This document shows, piece by piece, positions 12,501-22,329 of a DNA stretch of 64,000 nucleotides. Position numbers and translations under genes: made by a program. This DNA comes from Phragmites australis (lineage: Eukaryota; Streptophyta; Magnoliopsida; Poales; Poaceae): positions 1,312,001 through 1,376,000 of the forward strand of contig NC_084935.1 of assembly GCF_958298935.1 (NCBI RefSeq). Reading direction: 5' to 3'. Under the pieces are notes generated by a model. The model made no database searches and had not been told where the DNA came from. It saw only the letters and a list, made by a program, of their open reading frames with translations. Each line of letters starts with the position of its first letter. Position 1 is the stretch's first letter.

Positions 12501-15500
12501 CCTTGGCGAACGCGAGGCAGCCGAAGACCCGCAAGTGGGAGACCGCCGGCTTGCGCCCATGCCAAGCCTCGTACGGCGTCCTGCCGTCGAGCGCCTTGGT
12601 AGGCGAGCGGTTGAGGATGTAGACGGCCGTCACCACCGCCTCTCCCCAGAAGACAGCCGGCATCCCCCTCTGCTTGAGGAGGGCCCGAGCCATCCCCACA
12701 ACCGTCTGGTTGCGCCGCTCGACGACGCCGTTCTGCTGCGGGCTGTACGGCGCGGAGTAGTGGCGCTGAATGCCCTTATCAGCGCAGTACGACGCGAATT
12801 CAGCCGCCGTGAATTCGCCGCCGTTGTCGGTGCGCAGCACGCGCAGCTTGCGGCCGCACTCCGCCTCCGCAGCAGCCTGCGCGCGCCTGATGGCGTCCGC
12901 AGCCTCTCCCTTGCTGCCGAGGACCATCACCCACATGTAGCGGGAGAGGTCGTCGACGAGCAGCAGGAAGTAGCGTCGTCCTCCCGGTGTGGCCGGTGTC
13001 ACCGGGCCACACAAGTCCCCGTGCACAAGCTCGAGCCTCTCCTTGGCTCGGAAGCTCGCCCGCTGGGGAAAGGGGAGTCGCCTCTGCTTCGTCAAAACGC
13101 AGACGTCGCAGAGCTGCTCCACATGGTCGAGGCACGGCAGGCCTCGCACCATCTCTGCGGCACTGAGCCGCTTCAGGGCCTCGAAGTGAAGGTGTCCGAA
13201 GCGCTCGTGCCACTGCCACGCCTCGTCGTCCCGACGAGCGGCGAGACAGAGGGGTTGTGCCACCTGCACGTTAAGGACGTAGAGTCGATTTGTGCCTCTG
13301 GTTACCTTGGCAAGAAGGCGACGACGGCGATCCCAAATCCTCATGACTCCATCCTCAACAACCACGCGCGAACCGTTCTCATCCAGCTGTCCCAAGCTGA
13401 TGATAGAGTTCCTCAACGCGGGAATGTAGTAGACTCCGGTGAGCAGCCTGTGCTCACCAGACACGGCGGTGAAGATGACGGAACCGACGCCCTTGATCTC
13501 CACGCCGGAGGCATCCCCAAATTTGACGGAGCCTCGGACGCTAGAGTCAAGCTCGGTGAAGAACTCCCGGCGACCGGTCATGTGATGGGTGGCGCCGGTG
13601 TCGAGGCACCACCCGTCAGTCTTGTCGTTGCCGGAGCCGTCGCCGAGGAGGGCGTGTGCTTTTGGCTCGTCAAGGTGGAGGAGAGCCGCTGCGGCCGGTG
13701 CCGCTGGAGGTAGCTCTATGCTCGCATGAGCCATGAACAGAGCCGGCTCCTCCTCCTCCGCCTGTGCGACGTGGGCCTGGCCGCGTCGTGGCTGACGACA
13801 GTCCTTGGCCCAATGGCCAAGCCGGCCGCAGTTGCGGCAGGTGTCATCTCGTGCCGGCTTGTGCTTGCCGGCGGCGCCGCCCTGGGCGCCTCCGCGGGCA
13901 TCACCCTCGGCACGTCCTCGCGCCCCGGCCTGGGCGTCTCTGCGCGCCTTGCGCGGCTTGCCACGCTTGCGGCCGCCTGTCGTGGAAGAAGGCTCCCCCT
14001 TCCTCCGGTCACCCTGGCAGGCATCCCACTGCTCCCGAGTGAGAAGGAGCTTCCCGCCAGTGGTGATGGGCCCCGAGAGAGATTATGGCTCATCGCTGTC
14101 GACAACCTTGAGGCGACCTATCGCCTCCTCGATCGACATCGTGGAGAGATCCAGCAGAGACTCGATCGAGCGAGCCATCTGCTTGTACTTCTCGGGGACG
14201 CAACGGAAGAGCTTTTCGACAGCTCTCTCCTCGCCGTAGGTGTCATCGCCGAACTGCACCATCTTCTGCAACAGAGTGTTGAGACGGAGAGCAAAGTCAT
14301 CAACGTCCTCACCTGGCTTGAAGGCCAGGTTCTCCCACTCCTTGCGAAGTGCCTGCAGTGTGGACTTGCGGGCGCGGTCGCTGCCGATGCGTGCCGCAGC
14401 GATGGCGTCCCAAGCCTCCTTGGCAGTCCGCTTATTGGTAAGCGAGAACTGCATCTCGGACGGGACTGCTGCGATGAGGGCATCCAGCGCCCGTCGATCC
14501 TGGTCGTAGTCGACGTCGCCGTACCGGACTGCCTCCCACATGTGCCGCACCTGGAGCTTTACCCTCATCACCGCAGCCCACTCGACGTAGTTGGTCTTAG
14601 TGAGGGTAGGCCACCCACCGCCGGGGCCGACGTCCCTGACAACAGCCTGGAACCCGTGGTGACCACGGTACCGATCCGGGGAGAGAGAGCCACGCCGCCT
14701 GTAAAGGCCGCGCTCTCCATCGACCCGTCCGCCACCGTTGCCGTGCGCGCCTCCTCCAGGAGCACCGCCGGCGTGCGCGCCTCCTCCAGGAGCGCCGCCG
14801 GCGTGCGCGCCTCCTCCAGGAGCGCCGCCGGCGCGTCCGCGCCTGTCTGGGCTGCCGCCCCGCTCGTGGGCTTGCGCCGCTGCCCACTGTGCCGCCCGCT
14901 CTCGCGCTGCCTCTGCCTCCGGCAGCTCGAGGTCCGCGTCGGCGCTGTCGTCAGCAGAAATGGAGCTGCCGGTGCTGCCGCGCAGAGCCTCGACCTCCGC
15001 TGCCGCCGCACGCGCTGCAACCGCCGCCGCCGCTGCTTCTGCCTCCGCTCTGGCTACTGCTAGCTCCGCCGCTGCCAGCCTCGACGCCCTTGCCGCCGCC
15101 GCAGCGGTCTCTGCCGCCGCTCGCTCGCGTTCCTCTGCCGCGGCAAGTTCGGCCTCCTGCCGACGCCGCGTGCTCGAGGCGACCGAGCGCTGAGACTGCC
15201 CTGCGGACATGACGCGCTACCAGGGGAGGGCTGCTGCGTGGGGAGAGGGCTGCTTCAGACGAGCTACTGCTGCTCTGCGCAGAGGGAGAGGGGTGAGCAG
15301 GAGCAACCGGGGCTGCTGCTGCTCTTAGCTGGGGCTGCTGCGAGGCTGAGGGGGGAGAATGATAGGAGATGCTCAGGCTACAGGATAAACAGGCTCTGAT
15401 ATCACTTGTTAGTCGCTGAATTCTTACTCTTGGTAGTAGAAGAATTCTTACTCTCATCGAGAGAGGATGACACTAGGAGTTGATGCAATTTTTTCTATTT

Positions 15501-18500
15501 CTCACACAAATGCCATGCCAACCTGAGGGGTTGGGGATACATATTTATAGGCCCATGACCAGCCAAGCATATGCCAAGATGCTAGTCTAAGATGCTGTCC
15601 TAGGTGCTGTCCTCTAGTCTAAGATGCTGTCCTAGATGCTGTCCTAGATGTTGTCCTCTAGTCTAAGATGCTGTCCTAGATGCTGTCCTCTAGTCTAAGA
15701 TGCTGTCCTAGTGTCCTAGATGCTGTCCTAAAGCATATGGGCAGCAAGACCACCATGTGGCAGCCCCACAAAGACTGCACAAGGACTTATCCTATCATTA
15801 ACCGGTCAAAATTCGTGGTTACCGACCTTACTGCTCCGGTCCGGTTTCAGAAACCGAAAGGTAACCGAATTTGAATTCAAAATTTTTGAAAAAAATATAA
15901 ATAAATAAATAAATCAAAAAATACTAAAAAACTATAGACAATTCTAAGATCTTCTGTGAAAAAAATTTCAAAAATAATATCGTTTGCATCATATTCTATA
16001 GGGAGGAAGTTTGAAAAAAATGAAAAAAGTTGAAGCGTGCGGCTCAGTTATTAACTCATGTTAAGGAAAAGCTTAACATGCAAATACATATTTTTCTTGT
16101 GTAGGACGTATCTTAAGAGGATCTTTAAAATTGATTTCACTTCATTTAGAGTTTTATTAATTTCTCTATGATTTTTACAAAGTTTACAAGCATAAAGTGA
16201 ATATGTTAAGAAATAGCACTGTAATTAACTTTTTCATGTCTACTATTATTTTTCCTACATAAAGCATAGTATAAATAAACTAATAAAAGTGGTTTCACTA
16301 ATTTTAGAGGTGTAATGGGTCAGTTATGAATTAATGTAGTCGCAACACATTTACACAATCCTGCATATTACAATAACTAATTCATGAGTTCATGTATTTT
16401 TAAAAGACATAGGATCATATAAGAAGACTAACAAAATTAGTTTCATGATTTTTGGATTAGCAAAGAGTAAAGTATGTATTTAACTTGGTTTAACAAATAC
16501 ATTTTCTCACAGAAAATTTTCAACTTTTTTATAAATATAAATACTTTTATCATGTAGAGCATGTTACAGAAACAAACAAAATTTGTTTCACTTGATTTGA
16601 AGCTCAAATAAATTAGCTATTAATTTTACAAGATTGAGCCAATTTTTAGGTTTTTTTTAACTTCACTGAAAATCGAGAAAATGCTCGATAAATCAACAAA
16701 ATCGAGCGGTTACCGATAAAATCGGACGGTTAACGATAATACAGAAAATTCGAGAAAACCGCTCGATAAATCGAGAAAATTGCTCGGTAACTGGTTCGAT
16801 TTGACCGATTACCGAGAGACGATTCTGATAAAATTTTGACCAAATTTCAAATTTTAGCAAATAAATTTTATATAAATTTCAGCCGAATTTCGAGCGATTA
16901 TTACGATAACCACGTAATTTTTTTGTTACCAGTCGGGCTTGGTAACCGAGCCTCAAACGGTAAGTCAAACTTTGGTGGAGCTGTGGCCTGCAAGCGGTGG
17001 TGTTATGGTTGGAGTGGAGCAGGCTTCCACGGCAAAAGCATTTTTTTAATCAGTGGGCATTGGCCCGTGAAGCTACGTCTCTTCTAATTTTATTTGGTGT
17101 GGGCATCGAAGGCTACAGTGTTTGGAGCGAAGCCTGATGCTCTCTTTCCTCTTCAAGCTTTACTGAGGCACACACTGTAGAGAGCCTAAGGTTCTCCCTT
17201 TAAGCACGGAATAACTCTAGCCTCACCATAAACACCATAAGCATATCAATGTTCACGTAGACGCAACTCTAGACAGTCGTCTAGCATGTCTAGACGATGA
17301 TTAGACGCTAGTTGAATGATCAGTGTTAAGTTTAGTTTAGGAGTAGATGCAACTCTAGACGATTAGACTGTCTAGATGGTCAACTTTGGTCAAAAATAGC
17401 TTAGTTGGCGAAGCTAGATTGTTTCTGGACGTGACTAGGCGGTTACGCGAATGACTAGTCTGCCGTTTTGACGATGCAGTGTCTCGGCATTTGACGGGTT
17501 TGCGCAGGAGAAAATGTTTTGGCCACGGGCGGGAGGAAATTTCGGCCCCGCCAAACTATTCCCCACATAAATACCTAAACCATTTCCCATTTGGCATTTG
17601 TCATCTTTGTCTCGTCTCTCCTCTCATCTGTCCTGTCGTCGGTTACAGTCCCCCGCGCTTGCGCCATCGCCCATGCCCGCGTCGTCGCCCCTCCGCTCCG
17701 CAACTCCTCTCCGCTGTCTGCGGTCCGCCGGATTTGTGCTCTACTCCCCTGCTTGCCAGCTCCTGCGCCGTGGATAGATACTTGCTCTACTCCCCGTATC
17801 TGTGCTTCTCCTCCATCGGATACGTGCTCTACTCCCCTGGCACAACTTATATGCTACAGGACAAAATTGACTAGACCATCTAGTCATCGTCTAGATAGCC
17901 TAGACTCTAGTCACGGGGTGACCACCTATCTACATTAAGCATCTAGGTAAACAATGAGCATATCTAGTTAAGTCAGCTGAAATTACATATATGTAACTTG
18001 TCTTCTACCGATCAACTTACCTGACTGAAAGATGGTTTGAGACCTCTGTTATGGAAATCCATGAACTTAAGCATAAACATACCACAATCCCACCTATAAA
18101 AGAGAATATAAGTGTCAAGCATATCCGTGCTTGCCCATTTCTATACAGAAACATGAATTTCAGACAGAGAATACTAGAATGTTGAAAATGCAGCAATGTA
18201 TTCAGTGCTGGAATTTAACAGTTTATATGAATTCCTTTCTAGACCTAAAGCAATCGGCCACCACACACTGAATTTATGCAGTGATTAGTTTTAGAAGGAA
18301 GACATACCCATTCTGCTGTGAAGGGAGAAAATCTGATACTTCCACCCAAGAACTAGTGTCTATCACTACGTTACTCTTGTCCTTCAATTCGTCCATGATA
18401 TATCTAGCCTGCCACAAACAGAAAATATAACTCAAGAACTTCAAGTCAACATTAATCTATACAATCAATAAGCGGAATAGTTTGCGGCCCATGCATTTCA

Positions 18501-21500
18501 AACACTGTAGTCTAGTAGTAATATAACTTTCTGGTTGGTCGCTAAGCTTACCAGTACTCTCAGGACATCATGACCCAAACAACCAAGAGAATCAAGATAT
18601 TGGAAAGTTTTATCCTTCATGTTTATAACTGCCAGGCACCAATGTATATCTCTATGTACTGGAACAAAGATCTGTATAATAAATTCTGACGGTAAGTTGA
18701 AGATGAGGAATGAGCGTCTAATTAAAGAAAAGGCCAATACGATAACAGAAAAAAATAAAGAGTGAATTGCACAAAACTATAATTATTATGCATAGTAACA
18801 TAAAACTACAAATTTTGTACATCAATTTCACACATAATCCGATTTCCGCTATCTTTACCGTCGAAATTCAGTGTTCACTGATACAAAAATCAACGGTTTC
18901 CTGTTTCTCTAAAAATTCTAAAACTTTTTGTGTGTGTTCCATAATTCATGTGCAACCCATTTTAATTGGATTCATCCAAAAATCTGTGTAGAATTTAAAC
19001 TAAAATTCTTTTAAAATAGTACTTTTATAACTTTTAACAAGTGTTAGGGCCACAAATAAAATCTGAAAAAAATCACTAATACTTTTCCTATATGATGGAT
19101 TAATTTCTAAAATTATTTCCAGATCTAAGTTATATAGTGAAAAAGTGAGTCCTTTGTAATACTCTATTTATATGCAATGATAAAACTGCATATAAATAAA
19201 GCATTACAAAGAAACTCACTTTTCACCATATAAACTAAGGCTTAAAATAATTTTAGAAATTAGCCCATCATATAAGAATATTAGTGAATTTTTTTCAAAT
19301 TTTTAGGATTTTATTTGAGGCCCTAACAATTGTTAAAAGTTATAAAAGTAGTTTTTAAAAGAATTTTAGTTTAAATTTTACACATAATTTTTAGATGAAT
19401 TTAATTAAAATGGGTTGTAAAACACATACAAAAAGTTCTAGGATTTTTTGAGAAACAGAATACCACCAATTCTTGTATTGGTGAAGAATTCTGATGGTAG
19501 AGATAACTAAAATCTGGTTATGTGTGAAATTGATGTACAAAACTTATAGTTTTATATTACTAGTACAATAGTTATAGTTTTATATTACAAATGACACAAT
19601 AGTTCTAGTTTCGTATAATTCACTCAAAAATAAAGGACAAAACAGCAACTTTACTTTCTCACACTCGATAAGTCCATAGCCCAACTTCTTGAAGGTTGTC
19701 CATCTTCTAACAGACTGATAGTCATAACCGGCTATTCCGCAAGTAAGCTGAGCAATAATTCAGAAGTTGTGAGGTCTACGAGGGCTAGCTGTATGCTAAA
19801 ACTATTGAGAATTAATTTATAACTTAAAGGAAGAGTTAGCCTCCACCAATATGCAGGTATTCTGACTAAACTAAGATGGATGGTAACTACTAAGACAATA
19901 AAAAAGGAATCTTAAGCCTTTTTATCTTTTCTCGAACATGGAGAAGGACTGCGTGTCTTTGTATTAAGATGGATAAAAATGTCAAGTGCAAAGACGCAAA
20001 CACCAACAAACCCACACTCTCCACTCTCTACATGAACATTCGCGCCACAGAACATTAGATAAACAACCAGACACCAAAGAGCCATCAAGGCAACAACATG
20101 CGTAGCCCTTTAGCCCCTGTGGAACACCACAGCTTGGCCTCCGCTGATATCTCACGCATGACTGTCCTCGCGCAAGGAGTTGCGCCGTCGAAGACACAAC
20201 TCTTGCAGTGCCTCCGTAGCCACAAGAAATCTTAAGCCTGATCTATCCTCGCTTGTAAACAAGGTGTTAAAAATAGTAAATGAATTTAGAACCTAAAAGA
20301 GGAGGGAAGCAGATGCTAATGGTCCATGTCATTTTCTGAACTCATGAAGAACAGGAAACTATGCTCAATTTAGCATACGAAGACCAAGCACATGTATTGT
20401 TTGACATTCAAGATAAGGATCTGGAACCAAGTAATCCCTACCTGCATGAATTGGCATGTCAAAGAGGCCATGTACTATGTAGGAGATGCTTGTTCATAAA
20501 CTATTATATGATCTCATATGCTTGAAAGCAGATTTCCAATATCAAACTTGCTAATACCAGTTAACATCCATCTTGGCAAGACATAAACCATTAATTAACC
20601 AATAATTAAATCCCAGATTGATATGCTTGTGCTACGTATGCAGTATAAGACCATAAGTCCCAAACAGGAAATATAAATAGACCCAACATTTTAGAGGACA
20701 TCCTGTATATGCAGTATGGGAAGGCAACATACGGTGAACTAACCTTCTTGTAAAAGAACGTATTGAAGAAATGGCATTTTAAAAACCTTTCGGGTTCCCT
20801 TTCTGCCCTCTCCTTTAATAATTCAATGTACAGATTGATGACCTGCAAGGAGAAATATATAATACCAGAGATAGCAATATGGAACCTAGCGTCACACTGA
20901 GATGTTGAGGCATTATTTAACATATTCTTCAGTATGATTTATATTGGATGAGAAAAGCATATTCAATATGAATATTCACCTCGTCATTTAACCAACCACG
21001 AGGTCTCAAGCACTGAAGTTTCTGTTTAGTAATCTCGATGTTAGAAGGCTCATGCATCACTATGATTTTGTCACTGCAAAAAGAAGAGAAATCAGAGTGA
21101 TGCTTAATTGTGCTAACAATATCAAGCAAAAGTTTGATACCAAATGAAGCATTGTATGCCAACTTGCCAAGAATACCTGTGATCACTATGATGCAAAATA
21201 GTGTTAACTTCTCTTTCGTCTTCGTCAGTTAGAGGTGTAAATAGTTCAGATAGATCCTGTTATAATCAAGTACAAAACTTAGACATCAATGATACGACAT
21301 ATGAAAAGCTGTTAAAAGGAGTCGATCAGACATTATGCTAGCTAATCCATTTAAAAGAGTTAGATCTATCGAAGCAAAGCTAACCCTTTTTTAAACTGAG
21401 TGCTTACAGGTCCCAGTGTCTACTGAAAATTTAGGCTTGAAGGAAATTTCTACTCGTCCTGTTCTGGTTGAAGACACCCTAGCTGATAAATGCACAATTA

Positions 21501-22329
21501 ACAATTTTCCAATTTAGAATAATTACTTCCAGTGGTCATATATTTAACGGAAAGCAATTCAGAAAAATCCATGTGCATTACCCATATTACTGTTAAATCA
21601 ACAAGACATGTATTATTTGTTCAATATGTTCCATGAGATTAAAACGACTACCTCCTTTGGCCTGTATGCCAGCACACCCGGGAGCTCGGCAAGCTTGCGC
21701 TCCTGAAGCTTCACCTCGCATCCTGTCTCCTGCAATCTTCTGTCACGCCTCTTCGTCAAATCGAACGTCTCGTTGCAGTAAGGCGCCCTCTTCTGCGGCG
21801 GAGTCGACAATTCCAGTGCAGGCACGCTCCAATCGCCAATTCCCCTCCTCACGACGTCGACCTTCTCCGGTTCAAACTCCGGCTCCACCGTGAGGTCGCC
21901 CACTTCCGGGGACCCATAGATACGCTCCTTGTACGCTCCCAAGCCACCGTCGCTGGTCCTCTTCCCCAACCGCGAGATGTAGTTGCCCATGTCTACCGCA
22001 GCGGGCTTCCGGCGGCGGCGAGGGGCTGATGCGCCGGTCGTGAGGAGGAAGCAGAGGGCGAATGGGCGAAGACCAGGGAAGTGCCTGACCCTGGGAAGAA
22101 GGCTGCTGCGGCCGCGGCCGCGACGGGGAGTGGAGACGGGGTGGCGGGCGCCGTCAACGCGGCGCTTGCGGCGGCGGCGGTGGGGGGCGGTGGCTAGCGC
22201 AACGCGGAGGCCAAAGGACCTGGCGGCGGGGAAGTGGCTGGGACCGAGGCGGCGGCGAGTCGAGGAGGCGCCCTCGTGAGCATGGTCGCGTCGGCGCTTG
22301 CGGCCCCGCTGGGCTGCGGCGCTGCTCAT
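9569..22329 (-). CDS. SUMO-specific cysteine protease, ESD4/ULP1 family
   Basis: Nine exons on the minus strand join in frame to 466 residues: 22329-21652, 21256-21177, 21073-20980, 20842-20744, 19747-19655, 18671-18552, 18408-18308, 18093-18021 and 9631-9569. The N-terminal 115 residues are arginine-rich, suggesting nuclear targeting; a later in-frame Met ([10 protein letters not shown]) is a possible alternative start. The C-terminal C48 peptidase domain includes [17 protein letters not shown], the FFNTFFYKK motif, His358 (IHW), Asp375 (YLDSLG), Gln419 and Cys425 (NGWDCG), so the catalytic set is complete. Such enzymes process SUMO precursors and strip SUMO from nuclear proteins; ESD4 loss in Arabidopsis causes early flowering. 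The last exon ([20 protein letters not shown], then stop) lies beyond an 8.4-kb intron stuffed with transposons. All introns used are GT-AG. Confidence 0.92.
9906..10309 (-). repeat. 3' LTR of the Copia element (404 bp)
   Basis: Begins TGTTAG and ends ATCA read on the plus strand, with TG...CA termini. It contains a short internal array of gatgctgtcct and ctagtctaa units. It has one more 13-bp unit than the other LTR. Confidence 0.93.
10318..15210 (-). pseudogene. Copia gag-pol polyprotein with two in-frame stops
   Basis: One reading frame runs from ATG at 15210 to the stop at 10318-10320, about 1630 codons. It is broken only by TAA at 14083-14085 and TAG at 11131-11133; there is no frameshift. 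Order: an alanine-rich N-terminal stretch and three [14 protein letters not shown] repeats (about 14740-14830), a UBN2-type gag domain (about 14570-14085), a CX2CX4HX4C zinc knuckle ([14 protein letters not shown], near 13810-13850), aspartic protease ([12 protein letters not shown], near 13600), integrase ([26 protein letters not shown]), reverse transcriptase ([11 protein letters not shown] and YVDD near 11280) and RNase H ([19 protein letters not shown]). Both stops sit where related elements appear to have glutamine, which fits C-to-T changes. It is probably inactive on its own but could be mobilised by relatives. Confidence 0.9.
15407..15797 (-). repeat. 5' LTR of the Copia element (391 bp)
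   Basis: The partner of the LTR at 9906-10309, with identical termini and five substitutions. Transcription of the element would start here and run leftward. Confidence 0.93.
16090..16620. repeat. Degenerate tandem repeat, period about 150 bp
   Basis: The motif (g/a/t)gtttca(c/t), with a flanking aaaatt and a following attt, recurs near 16133, 16291, 16439 and 16584, spaced 158, 148 and 145 bases. Sequence between motifs is only loosely similar. A further pair with 148-base spacing occurs at 28941 and 29089. Confidence 0.5.
17241..17964 (+). mobile_element. DNA element rich in ctagac/gtctag motifs, copy 1
   Basis: The ends carry related inverted sequences (catatcaatgttcacgtaga and the inverse of atctaggtaaacaatgagca). 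The outer 200 bases on each side are full of ctagac and gtctag motifs, as in subterminal repeats bound by transposases. The core has a possible TATA region (cacataaata near 17560), a CT-rich leader and a GC-rich, exon-like stretch. A clearly related copy lies at 60203-61217 in the opposite orientation. Borders are approximate and I could not find the target duplication, so the superfamily is open. It lies in intron 8 of the SUMO protease gene. Confidence 0.6.
18760..19625. mobile_element. Palindromic Mutator-like MITE (866 bp)
   Basis: Almost the whole element is one inverted repeat of about 420 bases per arm, turning over near 19185-19195. It starts GAGTGAATT and ends with its complement. 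Perfect 9-bp flanks aaaaataaa (18751-18759 and 19626-19634) identify a Mutator-type insertion. No coding frame. It lies in intron 5 of the SUMO protease gene, and its transcript would form a very long hairpin. Confidence 0.85.
19920..20227 (-). mobile_element. 5'-truncated LINE fragment
   Basis: Flanked by a perfect 12-bp direct repeat aatcttaagcct (19908-19919 and 20228-20239), as left by target-primed reverse transcription. Read on the minus strand, the 3' end is ttcgagaaaagataaaaagg, A-rich and like the tails of grass L1-type LINEs. No open frame of use remains. It sits in intron 4 of the SUMO protease gene. Confidence 0.65.

Larger units (their letters stand above)
9906..15797 (-). mobile_element. 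Young Copia LTR retrotransposon, nearly complete
   Basis: A 5.9-kb element on the minus strand: 5' LTR 15407-15797, primer-binding site next to it (TGATATCAGAGCC read on the minus strand, close to the initiator-Met tRNA type), one gag-pol frame, a polypurine tract (minus strand, next to 10310) and 3' LTR 9906-10309. Flanks are gtaac (9901-9905) and ttaac (15798-15802), a 5-bp target duplication with one mismatch. The LTRs differ by five substitutions and one 13-bp repeat unit, about 1.3 percent. At the commonly used grass rate of 1.3e-8 per site per year this suggests roughly half a million years. Confidence 0.93.
9741..17186. mobile_element. Harbinger-like TIR element split by a Copia insertion
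   Basis: The ends GGCCTTCTACAGTGT (9741-9755) and the inverse of acactgtagagagcc (17172-17186) match at 13 of 15 positions, and both flanks carry TAA (9738-9740 and 17187-17189), the target duplication of PIF/Harbinger elements. Without the Copia element it would be about 1.55 kb. The interior is AT-rich with many taaccg/cggtta motifs and no transposase frame, so it is non-autonomous. It may itself be composite. It sits in intron 8 of the SUMO protease gene. Confidence 0.6.

Noticed and set aside
12280..13713. 477-residue open frame on the plus strand
   Set aside because: It lies opposite the Copia pol gene, has no domain, and is explained by the GC-rich antisense strand.
13726..15063. 445-residue open frame on the plus strand
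   Set aside because: Antisense to gag; its serine, alanine and arginine repeats mirror the gag repeats on the other strand.
17479..17938. Open frames in the core of the ctagac element as a host gene
   Set aside because: The frames are not conserved with the second copy at 60.4-60.99 kb, and no splice partner is visible.
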